DNA of 64,000 nt from Paenibacillus elgii NBRC 100335 (GTDB lineage: Bacteria; Bacillota; Bacilli; Paenibacillales; NBRC-103111), in assembly GCF_004000865.1 (NCBI RefSeq), contig NZ_BIMB01000004.1, forward strand, positions 1 to 64,000. The letters are read 5' to 3'. Below are positions 36,412 to 44,138 of the stretch, in pieces (the stretch's first letter is position 1; each line of letters begins with the position of its first letter). The position numbers and the translations under genes were made by a program. A model generated the notes under the pieces. It worked only from the letters and a program-made list of their open reading frames with translations, had not been told where the DNA came from and ran no database searches.

Positions 36412-36420
36412 TTATTCTTC

Positions 36421-37173
36421 TTATCCTTGGCTGTTAGTCGCGTCTGCGGAAGCCGCATCCTTGTGCTGTCCCGGCTTGCGGTCTACGAATTTGCCGATCG
36501 TATCGTCCAGGTTCGATTTGATTTGGCTGATGAGCTGGTCACGGCTAATGCCTTTGTCCTGCGCGATTTCGGCCAGCGATTTGCCCGCTTTCATCGCGTC
36601 GGTGAGCTCCTGCTGGGTAATACCCAAAATCTTCGTCAGATTCTCGGGATTGCCCATCATCCCGAAAGCTCCTCTTTCGCCTTTTTCGCCGTGATGACCT
36701 TCCAGCTTCGTCGCGGTCACGGCTTTCTTCAAGTGATCTGCCAGATTGGCTTTACGCTTGTCCGCTTGATCCTGCGTAATCTTGCCCGCGCTCACCGCAT
36801 CGTCAATCGCCTTCGTTTCGGTGTCGGTCAGCTTTTGGATGAAGGCGTCTTCCGTCAAGCCCCCTTTTTCCTGCGCGATTTGCGCCAACGTTTTGTTCTG
36901 CTTCAGCTCGTCCTTTAACGTTTTCTCATCCAGGTTAAGCAGCGTGGCCGTTTCTTTCAGAATGTTCACGCCGCGGAAGCCGTGCTCTTCCCGGCCGAAG
37001 CCGCCCTTGCCGAACTTCCCGTGCCCATGTCCCTGCTGCGCGCTATCTGCGGTTGTGCCGCTTTCCGTAGTCGTTGTTGCTGCATATGCTTGAGTGTAAT
37101 ATAATCCGGCTCCTCCGAGAAGAAAGCCTGCTGCAATAGTTCCTGCCATCAATTTTTTTCCGATTGTTTTCAT
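36421..37173 (-). CDS. Secreted protein with two copies of a helical repeat
   Basis: A 250-residue protein with a signal peptide (KTIGKKLMAGTIAAGFLLGGAGLYY, cleavage near AYA). A His/Gly/Lys-rich segment follows (QQGHGHGKFGKGGFG). Two copies of a ~40-residue helical unit are clear: LLNLDEKTLKDELKQNKTLAQIAQEKG and ILGITQQELTDAMKAGKSLAEIAQDKG. A segment between them resembles DUF2680/YckD-type proteins (ITQDQADKRKANLADHL). The function is unknown; the His-rich stretch might bind metal. ATG 37173 has AAGGAG ten bases upstream. Confidence 0.8.
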   Translation of the reverse strand: MKTIGKKLMAGTIAAGFLLGGAGLYYTQAYAATTTTESGTTADSAQQGHGHGKFGKGGFGREEHGFRGVNILKETATLLNLDEKTLKDELKQNKTLAQIAQEKGGLTEDAFIQKLTDTETKAIDDAVSAGKITQDQADKRKANLADHLKKAVTATKLEGHHGEKGERGAFGMMGNPENLTKILGITQQELTDAMKAGKSLAEIAQDKGISRDQLISQIKSNLDDTIGKFVDRKPGQHKDAASADATNSQG

Positions 37174-37302
37174 GGTTTCCTGTCTCCTTTTGTTTTCGAA
37201 TGTGTGTTTCACTTACACTTTGAAGTATAGGCGCTGTACATTAATGGAACCTTAGTTTGGGCTGAGCGTTGGTTGAGCGTAAGCTGAATAAATGCTGAAT
37301 AT

Positions 37303-37355
37303 GGAAAACAAGCCGGATGTTACCTCGCAGTAGGTAAGCACCGGCTTGTTTTTGA
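37303..37355. terminator. Bidirectional terminator
   Basis: ACAAGCCGG (37308-37316) pairs perfectly with CCGGCTTGT (37341-37349). T-rich flanks lie on both sides. It serves the 5'-nucleotidase-like gene ending at 37358. Confidence 0.8.
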
Positions 37356-37357
37356 AT

Positions 37358-39346
37358 TTATTTATGGAGGATGTTCCAGAGCAAGTGCGCCACTTCCGCC
37401 CGCGTCGCTGGTTCCTTCGGGGCGAACTGGTTCGGCTGCCGCCCCTCGACAAGCCCGAGCTGGGCCAGCCCGGCTGCCGCCGCTTTCATTCCGTCCGGCA
37501 TCGCCGCGTCATCCGCAAACGGTGACTTCGCTGCGACGGGCAGCGTTTTGCCTGTTTTGTTCTCGTACAGCCATTTGGCGAGGAGCGCCAGTTCCTGCCG
37601 CACAACCGGGGCTGCCATATCCGCACCGCCCAGTCCCAGCTTGTTCCATACCGAGGCATTCGCTTCCCCGGACAACGCCTTGGACACCATTTCGCCTGCT
37701 TCTTGGCGGGACAAGCCTGCGTTGGGGGCGAATCGCCCTTCGCCCGCGCCGCTCATGACGCCTGTACCGGTCAACCCTTTGACCGCAGCATGCGCCCAAT
37801 GACCGGACGGCACATCCGCGAAGCCTTGGACGACGATCCGTCCCTCCGGTTGGACAAGAATCTGCTTCTGCTTGGAAGCATATGCCGCCAGCAATTCGAA
37901 ATCCGTCAGCGCCTCCCCCGCGCCTACAAGGGGCTTTGCTTTGGCAAACATCGTATAATTATCGCCACCGGTGAACATATAGTTGGACAAAGCCAGCGTA
38001 TAGACGGCGTCTTTGTCGATCGGCTGTCCGCCGATTCGAACGTTCCGCACCCGCTGACCGGAAGGCTTGTCCGCGTCGTATTCGTAGGCAATGCCAGAAA
38101 CCTGCAAAAAGCCACCTGCCAGCTTCTCCACGCCCGACACTCCGTTTTCGAGCGCGGCCAGCACCATCTCTCCGGTCGCTTCCACCTTCACGATCTTGTT
38201 GCCGAAGGGCAAGATCGATTTGGCGTCCTTTAAGGTGAAATCGCCTTTTTTGGCGCTTGCCCGAATACCGCCGCCGTTCGCGAAAGCGATGTCGGTCCCG
38301 TAATAATCGCGGTACGCGTCAGCAATCCAGTTGCCGATGGCCATTTCCCGGAAACGGGATTCGTGGTTATCCCCGTAAGGCAAATCTGCGGCCAACGAGG
38401 CCACCTTTTTGCCTAACTCTGCATCCAGCTTGGTCTGGTACCCGGCAGCCAGCTCGGCCAGCGGCTTGTCCTCTTGAACAGCTTCGTCGACTTTCAAAAT
38501 CTCATGCGATAAGCGAACCGTCCCGTCTGTTTCTTTGTTCACGATGAGCCGAATAATCGACCCCATATTGCCTTGGGGCGAGAAGATCAGCCGGCTACCG
38601 CCGTCGACCTCGTAGACGAACGATTTCTCTTCCGCTTCTTCTTCGGTAAAGACCGCCCGGATGTCGGGGACGGCCGCCAGCAGTGCTTTATCGTCCGCTA
38701 CCGGCTCCTGCGTCAACGCCACGATCAGATCCACTTTTGACTGTTTCAGCTTGTCCATCGCTTTTTGCGCGGATTCGATGACATTCAGGCTCTTGACCCG
38801 CTCGTCCCGCATCGTCGTTTCCATGGCGCTGGTCAGGCCGAGGATGCCGATGCGGATGCCTTGCTTCTCCATGACAACATACTCCGGCACTTGACCGAAC
38901 GGCTTCCCGTCGCTTCCGATTAAGTTGGAGGAAATCCACTGAAAGCGCGAATTTTTGATCAGCTCCAGCGTATTGGGAACACCTGCGTCGAAGTCGTGCT
39001 GCCCGAAATTCGCGACATCGACCGGAAGCCGGTTGAAGGCCTCTACCATCGGATGCCCTTTGAAAACGCCGCCGAATAACGTTCCGCCTCCCAGATCACC
39101 GCCGAAAGCGACGATTTTCTCACCCGGTACGCTGTCCACCAGCGTCTTCACCCGGGCTACGCCGCCGCGGGTGCCGAGCTTGTCGGTCACCGGACTGATT
39201 TCGTGCCCGTCGTTGAAATACAGCAAGGATACGGATGGACTGCCGGAAGCTTCCGCCCGGACGCTGGAGATACTGCCAATCCATGCCGGAAATGCCAAAC
39301 CAACCGCCAGCAGTGCGATGCCGAAAGAACGTGCCGTCTTGTTCAT
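37358..39346 (-). CDS. Secreted 5'-nucleotidase-like protein with SLH-like tail
   Basis: A 662-residue exported protein: signal peptide, calcineurin-like metallophosphatase domain (from LLYFNDGHE), 5'-nucleotidase C-terminal domain (AIGNWIADAYR ... FANGGGIRAS ... ILPFGNKIV), then SLH-like repeats from ~residue 515. Several metal-site residues differ from the UshA pattern. GNHEFD reads GQHDFD, the LSHLG segment reads LTQEP, and the GGHSH segment reads VFTEEE. The substrate-binding C-terminal domain looks intact. It may be catalytically altered or act only as a binding protein at the cell surface. ATG 39346 has GAGGTGG upstream. Confidence 0.85.
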   Translation of the reverse strand: MNKTARSFGIALLAVGLAFPAWIGSISSVRAEASGSPSVSLLYFNDGHEISPVTDKLGTRGGVARVKTLVDSVPGEKIVAFGGDLGGGTLFGGVFKGHPMVEAFNRLPVDVANFGQHDFDAGVPNTLELIKNSRFQWISSNLIGSDGKPFGQVPEYVVMEKQGIRIGILGLTSAMETTMRDERVKSLNVIESAQKAMDKLKQSKVDLIVALTQEPVADDKALLAAVPDIRAVFTEEEAEEKSFVYEVDGGSRLIFSPQGNMGSIIRLIVNKETDGTVRLSHEILKVDEAVQEDKPLAELAAGYQTKLDAELGKKVASLAADLPYGDNHESRFREMAIGNWIADAYRDYYGTDIAFANGGGIRASAKKGDFTLKDAKSILPFGNKIVKVEATGEMVLAALENGVSGVEKLAGGFLQVSGIAYEYDADKPSGQRVRNVRIGGQPIDKDAVYTLALSNYMFTGGDNYTMFAKAKPLVGAGEALTDFELLAAYASKQKQILVQPEGRIVVQGFADVPSGHWAHAAVKGLTGTGVMSGAGEGRFAPNAGLSRQEAGEMVSKALSGEANASVWNKLGLGGADMAAPVVRQELALLAKWLYENKTGKTLPVAAKSPFADDAAMPDGMKAAAAGLAQLGLVEGRQPNQFAPKEPATRAEVAHLLWNILHK

Positions 39347-39503
39347 GATCCACCTCGTTGTTTAGAAGATTATGCCTGCCTCTCGTTGAACCATTATAGT
39401 ATAAAACTGCCCGGGACAAGGTTAAGTTTATATGAAGGCCCGCGAGCCCGCGGAATAAAATCGGCCGTCAAAAGCCATGATATCGGTAAAGGAGGGATTT
39501 CCC

Positions 39504-39638
39504 ATGAATATTATGGACGGGATGGACGCAGCCCGGTACAATTCGGCGAACCCGGACGATAAGACCAAAGAAAAGAAAGCCGAGGAAGACCGCAAAGAAA
39601 TGCCGGCCCAAGTGCTGAGAAACTTGAACAACAAGTGA
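39504..39638 (+). CDS. Small 44-residue charged protein
   Basis: ATG 39504 follows AAAGGAGGG at good spacing. The product (MNIMDGMDAARYNSANPDD...) is charged and Lys/Glu-rich, ending AQVLRNLNNK. It has no membrane helix. No family is recognised. It is just upstream of the next small gene, and both share the terminator at 39924. Confidence 0.6.
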   Translation: MNIMDGMDAARYNSANPDDKTKEKKAEEDRKEMPAQVLRNLNNK

Positions 39639-39642
39639 CCGC

Positions 39643-39912
39643 ATGACGAAAGGAAATGAAAGGGAAATGCCAGTGACCCCGGATAACAACAAAACAGCAG
39701 ACGAAAACGCAGCGGATATCCGAAGCCTGGAAGTCGATTCCGACGTCAATAACGATCCGAACCGCGAAGCGCTGCTCGACCAGTCGTTTCAGAGCTTTTA
39801 TGAGAACATCAAGCAGCAGGTTCGGGCGAAGGAGGACATCACCAACGTCCCTGGAGAATCCGTCTTCGACGCGGCGGTCGGGATGGACGAGGTGACGGAG
39901 GAAGAGGAATAA
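39643..39912 (+). CDS. Small acidic protein, unknown function
   Basis: Up to 89 residues, strongly acidic at the end (VGMDEVTEEEE), without cysteines or membrane segments. Three in-frame starts are possible: ATG 39643, ATG 39667 and GTG 39673. AAAGGG sits best for GTG 39673, so the first ten residues are uncertain. It follows the 44-residue ORF by four bases. Function not recognised. Confidence 0.6.
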   Translation: MTKGNEREMPVTPDNNKTADENAADIRSLEVDSDVNNDPNREALLDQSFQSFYENIKQQVRAKEDITNVPGESVFDAAVGMDEVTEEEE

Positions 39913-39923
39913 GCGACGAAGCA

Positions 39924-39992
39924 AACCAAAAAGCTTCATCTGGCATGCCCAACACGGCATCGTTAGATGAAGCTTTTTGGTTGTTGTTTTTC
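39924..39992 (+). terminator. Strong terminator after the small genes
   Basis: An 18-base perfect outer stem (39924-39941 with 39965-39982) with extra inner pairing is followed by TTGTTGTTTTT. Confidence 0.9.
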
Positions 39993-40084
39993 AGTATAAC
40001 TTAGTAGAAGACCCTAAATAAGCCCCCTCAATGAATTGATATGCAAAAAAATCAATGCCCGATTTTCGGCGGTATTTTTTTTCG

Positions 40085-40097
40085 AAAGCGATATAAT
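40085..40097 (+). promoter_or_regulatory. Possible Ada box next to a TATAAT
   Basis: AAAGCGA (40085-40091) directly abuts TATAAT (40092-40097), about 63 bases before ada. AAAGCGCA is the known E. coli Ada-box core; here the match is partial and sits closer to the -10 than in E. coli. Confidence 0.4.
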
Positions 40098-40159
40098 CAT
40101 AATTGGTTCCGTAAGGCATCCATTGAATCCGAAACTGCATGATTTAAAGGAGGAGCAGA

Positions 40160-41224
40160 ATGATACCGGCCGATCTAAAACTCGTGTATTACCGGGCGCT
40201 TATCGATAAAAAGTCCGAATATGAAGGCATCTTCTATGTCGGCGTCAAGACAACCGGCGTGTTCTGCCGACCAACATGTCCGGCAAGAAAACCCAAATTT
40301 GAGAACTGCGAATTTTACGAGACGGCAAAGGAAGCCCTTCTGGCATCATTCCGACCCTGCCAGCGCTGCCGTCCGTTGTCTCATCCCAGCCATGTCTCGG
40401 AGCTTATTCAAAAGCTAGTCAACGCAGTGGAAGAAAATCCGGAACGACGCTGGACGGAAGAAGACTTCCGGAAATTATCCGTGGATGCTTCAACGGCCCG
40501 CCGCCAGTTCAAGAAGCGGTTCGGCATGACATTTGTCGAATATGCGAGAGCCCGTCGAATGGGAATCGCCCTGAAGCATATCCGGGCGGGCAGCGCGATC
40601 ATCGAGGCCCAGTTGTCCGCCGGTTACGAATCCGGCAGCGGCTTCAGGGACGCGTTCTCGCGCATTATGGGTGCAGCGCCTGGACAGTTGGGCAATCAAC
40701 CGATTTTGAAGGCATCGTGGTTGGATACTCAGCTTGGCCCAATGATCGCAATCGCTGACGATGAAGCACTTTATTTGCTCGAATTCGTAGACCGCCGGGG
40801 CTTGGAACGCGAGGTTGAACGTCTGAGAAGAAGGACAAAATCCGCGGTTATTCCAGGCAGCGCACCGCCAATTCGTTCGATTGAGAGTGAGCTGGAGGAT
40901 TATTTCGAAGGCAAGTTAACGGAATTCAACACGCCGTTGAGACTACTGGGATCGCCTTTTCAGAAGAGGGTATGGGAACAACTGCGGGAGATTCCACCGG
41001 GTCAGACGACTTCCTATGCGGACATTGCTGTGGCGATTGGAAAGCCAGGCGCTTATCGCGCCGTAGCCCAAGCGAATGGCGCTAACCAACTGGCGATTGT
41101 GATTCCATGTCACCGCGTTATCAACTTGAATGGCGACTTAGGCGGTTATGGAGGAGGGATATTGCGAAAACGATGGCTGCTAGGCCATGAGAAGAAATGG
41201 TCCACGGAGGAGCAAACAAGATGA
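40160..41224 (+). CDS. ada: Ada: bifunctional DNA alkylation regulator / O6-methylguanine methyltransferase
   Basis: A 354-residue three-part Ada protein. The N-terminal Zn domain has four Cys (VFCRPTCPARKP and FRPCQRCRP) and takes methyl from phosphotriesters. An AraC-type HTH follows (RKLSVDASTARRQFKKRFG; AQLSAGYESGSGFRDAF). The C-terminal methyltransferase carries the active Cys in IPCHRV. Methylation of the first domain turns Ada into an activator of its own gene. RBS AAAGGAGGAG precedes ATG 40160. The stop overlaps the next start as ATGA. In Bacillus the parts are split into AdaA and AdaB. Confidence 0.94.
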   Translation: MIPADLKLVYYRALIDKKSEYEGIFYVGVKTTGVFCRPTCPARKPKFENCEFYETAKEALLASFRPCQRCRPLSHPSHVSELIQKLVNAVEENPERRWTEEDFRKLSVDASTARRQFKKRFGMTFVEYARARRMGIALKHIRAGSAIIEAQLSAGYESGSGFRDAFSRIMGAAPGQLGNQPILKASWLDTQLGPMIAIADDEALYLLEFVDRRGLEREVERLRRRTKSAVIPGSAPPIRSIESELEDYFEGKLTEFNTPLRLLGSPFQKRVWEQLREIPPGQTTSYADIAVAIGKPGAYRAVAQANGANQLAIVIPCHRVINLNGDLGGYGGGILRKRWLLGHEKKWSTEEQTR

Positions 41225-42669
41225 TGAAAATCATGCAGTCGGGCAAATGGTCCGTTTTATTTGTGGTCACGCTTGTATCATTTATTACCAATCTCGACGC
41301 GACGATCGTGATCACGGGTCTGCCGCCGCTAATGGAGAATTTGCACCTTTCGATCGGAACAGGGATGTGGACGATTACTTCGTTTTACATCACAAGCACC
41401 GTATTCCTGCTTCCTTCCGGCCGATGGTCGGATATGCTCGGAACGAAACATATTTTTCTATGGGGGTTCGCTTTGTTTACACTTGCTACCGCGCTTTGCG
41501 GTATGTCAAGCTCCGGCGAAGCGCTGATTGCTGCTCGTCTGCTGCAAGGTACCGGCGCCGCTATGGCGATGGCGGCATCCACTCCGATCTTGATACGGAC
41601 ATTTCCGCCCAATGAGCTCGGGGTCGCTCTCGGCATCAACAACATCGCATGGGTGACCGGCTCGCTCATTGGTCCAGTTCTCGGGGGCGCACTAATCGGC
41701 TAGTTCGGATGGCGCTCCATGTTCTACTCGGTCGTTCCGATCGGTGTCATCGGTCTAGCCGCCGGCATCCTCTTTCTTAGAGATACTTTTACGGGTGAGA
41801 AGGTCAAGACTGACTGGCCCGGCCTATTGACGTTCGGGCCTGGGCTGACCGCCCTGCTTATCGCCTTGTCTGAGGGTCAGACATGGGGATGGGCATCGGG
41901 AAAGACACTCGGGCTGTTCGCAACAGCGATGTTCCTGTGGATTTCGTTCGTATTCATTGAGATGAAGGCGCGGTATCCGTTGTTTCATCTGAGCCTCCTT
42001 GCTTACCGGAACTATTCGATAGGGCTCGGGATCACGATGAGCTACTGTATCGGTTATTTCGCCGTCACCATTCTTCTGACGCTGTATTTGCAAGGTGCTC
42101 AAAATCTCAGTCCATTGGAATCAGGACTCATGCTAATCCCGCTGTCCGTTCCCCAACTTTTCACAGCTCCATTCGGAGGCAGGCTGGCCGACCGTTTCGG
42201 CCCCGCAAGAATGATTCTACTCGGGTCGTTACTGATCGGCCTCGCGCTCCTGATGCTTGGGCAGCTCGGTCCCCAACTGTCGAACATGGCTGTCATCATC
42301 CCGCTTATGATCATTTCCGCCGCTACGGGACTTTCCTGGCCATCGCTTGCGAAAGCCGTACTATCGGCCGCTCCACAAGAGCAAGCAGGTTCCGCATCCG
42401 GGATGTTCTGGACCGTATACAACATGTGCCGAGCAATCAGCCAGGCGCTTGCACTGGCCGTTGTGCAGTTGGTCGCCCAGTCCGATGTCGCTTCGAGACT
42501 GTTATCCGGGGCGGGAGTTGAAGAATTGGGTCATCAATCAAAGGACTCTCTGATCCATGCTTCGAACATCGGTTTCCGGTTCTTCGCGGTCTTTCTCGCA
42601 CTCGCGGTCGTGCTCGGAGTATTTCTTCTGCGGCCGCAGAAGAAGACCGCAAGTGAGTCACGAGCATAA
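41221..42669 (+). pseudogene. DHA2-type MFS drug exporter interrupted by an amber codon
   Basis: The frame encodes an EmrB/QacA-like exporter: NLDATIVITGLPPL in helix 1, SGRWSDMLGTKH in the loop, and GPVLGGALIG before a TAG at 41701-41703. Reading through, the same frame continues without shift (FGWRSMFYSVVPIG) to 42669, about 482 codons in all. Homologues carry a Trp or other residue at the break, so TGG to TAG is the likely change. ATG 41221 has GGAGGAG upstream and overlaps the ada stop. The second half would need reinitiation or suppression. Confidence 0.85.
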
Positions 42670-42796
42670 GGAGCGAAATGGGTTTCATTGAAAGTAGCTG
42701 CAAAAATCTGTTTTCGAAACGCGGTGGTCAGCCACATCCCCATTGCCCGCTTCCAATGTACGGCATTATCGTCGTTTTAAATTTTAAGCTAAAGCC

Positions 42797-42827
42797 TTGA
42801 CCTCGAGAGCACTCTAGGTTCTATACT
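42797..42827 (+). promoter_or_regulatory. MerR-type promoter with 19-bp spacer
   Basis: TTGACC (42797-42802) and TATACT (42822-42827) are separated by 19 bp. The dyad ACCTCGAGAGCACTCTAGGT (42800-42819) fills the spacer. This is the classic arrangement for MerR-family activation, and a MerR gene lies in the same unit. Confidence 0.85.
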
Positions 42828-42861
42828 TTAAAAATCTCGAAACCTGGAGGGATGGTCTGAT

Positions 42862-43602
42862 ATGTTGAACGTGGAAGGAAAAGTCGTTATTTTAACCGGA
42901 GCCTCGAGCGGCATCGGCGAAGCCACGGCCAAAGTGCTTGCCGCTAACGGAGCCAAGGTTGTACTTGCCGCCAGACGTGAGGAGCGCTTGCAGCATCTTA
43001 AAGCAAGCCTTGAAAAACAAGGCGGCACAGCCGTCTTTAAAACGACTGACGTTGCTTCGCATCAGGAAATGGAAGAGCTTGCCCAGTTTACCTTCGATAC
43101 CTTTGGACAAATTGACGTTCTGATTAACAACGCAGGGATCATGCCGCTTTCTTTTTTACACGAAAAGAAGGTAGACGAATGGGATCGCATGATTGATGTA
43201 AACATGAAAGGCGTGCTTTACGGTATTGCTGCGGTTCTTCCGTATATGCGGCAACGAAAACAAGGGCACATTATTAATGTTTCGTCCGTGACGGGACATA
43301 TCGTAAGAAAAACATGGGCCGTCTATTCGGGAACAAAATTTGCCGTCCGGGCGATTACCGATGCTTTGCGGCAAGAAGAAGCCGAAAATAACATTCGCAC
43401 AACGATTATTTGTCCCGGTGCCGTATCAACGGAGTTGGTACATACCATTTCGAACGAAGAAATTAAAAAAAGTATAAGCGATGCTTTGCAAATTTCATTG
43501 CCGGCCGAAGCCATCGCCCATTCGATTCTATATGCGATTTCCCAACCGGAACATACGGCTGTCAACGAAATCATTGTAAGGCCGACGAACCAGGAATTAT
43601 AA
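42862..43602 (+). CDS. SDR-family oxidoreductase under MerR control
   Basis: A 246-residue classical SDR: TGASSGIG, NNAGIM, catalytic Ser in NVSSVTG, Tyr/Lys in YSGTKFA, and CPGAVSTEL. Close relatives reduce small aldehydes or ketones, though the substrate is not evident here. RBS GGAGGG lies upstream of ATG 42862. The promoter has the long spacer of MerR targets, and the regulator gene follows after a terminator, which suggests induction by an electrophile or aldehyde. Confidence 0.9.
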   Translation: MLNVEGKVVILTGASSGIGEATAKVLAANGAKVVLAARREERLQHLKASLEKQGGTAVFKTTDVASHQEMEELAQFTFDTFGQIDVLINNAGIMPLSFLHEKKVDEWDRMIDVNMKGVLYGIAAVLPYMRQRKQGHIINVSSVTGHIVRKTWAVYSGTKFAVRAITDALRQEEAENNIRTTIICPGAVSTELVHTISNEEIKKSISDALQISLPAEAIAHSILYAISQPEHTAVNEIIVRPTNQEL

Positions 43603-43618
43603 TGATATGACTACGATT

Positions 43619-43649
43619 GCTCACCTTGTTGCAGGTGGGCCTTTATTTT
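43619..43649 (+). terminator. Terminator between the SDR and MerR genes
   Basis: GCTCACCT (43619-43626) pairs with AGGTGGGC (43633-43640), with one mismatch, followed by CTTTATTTT. It probably lowers, rather than abolishes, read-through to the regulator. Confidence 0.6.
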
Positions 43650-43674
43650 GAACAGGCTTCAACAGGAGGGATTC

Positions 43675-44031
43675 ATGATGAGCTACACGATCGGTCAAGT
43701 GTCGGAGCAAACCGGCTTATCCATTCATACTTTGCGATATTACGAGAAGGAAGGCATTATGCCAATCGTGAACCGCAACGAAAGCGGCATACGCCTGTAT
43801 GAAAGAAAAGACATTGAAATGCTTGAATTTATTTGTTGTCTTCGGGCGACGGGAATGTCCATTTCGGATATCAAGGAATTTGTACAGGGGAACAAGACCA
43901 TCGACCAACGTATCTGCCTGCTTGAAAAGCAAGGAGAAAACGTAAAATCGCAAATCGATCGACTGATGTCGTATCAAGCCATGATTCATCGTAAGATCGA
44001 TTTGTATAAAGCGATGAGGCAGCCATCGTAG
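43675..44031 (+). CDS. MerR-family transcriptional regulator
   Basis: A 118-residue MerR protein: YTIGQVSEQTGLSIHTLRYYEKEGIM HTH, RLYERKDIEMLEFI wing region, then a long dimerisation helix. Its C-terminal part is short and has no cysteine cluster of the metal-sensing type, so it resembles the AdhR/NmlR-like aldehyde-responsive group. AGGAGGG precedes ATG 43675 (ATG 43678 is also possible). It should activate the promoter at 42797. Confidence 0.9.
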   Translation: MMSYTIGQVSEQTGLSIHTLRYYEKEGIMPIVNRNESGIRLYERKDIEMLEFICCLRATGMSISDIKEFVQGNKTIDQRICLLEKQGENVKSQIDRLMSYQAMIHRKIDLYKAMRQPS

Positions 44032-44138
44032 CCCTGCCGAATACTGACTATCTGTACAAATCCTACGTCTTCCCGGACATCCGCCTGACCCGAAGGTCAA
44101 ACGGATGCTGCCGGTTCAAGCGGAGGATAGCTCCTCCT

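Noticed and set aside
44032-44138. Short hairpins between the MerR and GH30 genes considered as a terminator
   Set aside because: CATCCG/CGGATG and GGAGGA/TCCTCC stems are present but neither has a T run on either strand.
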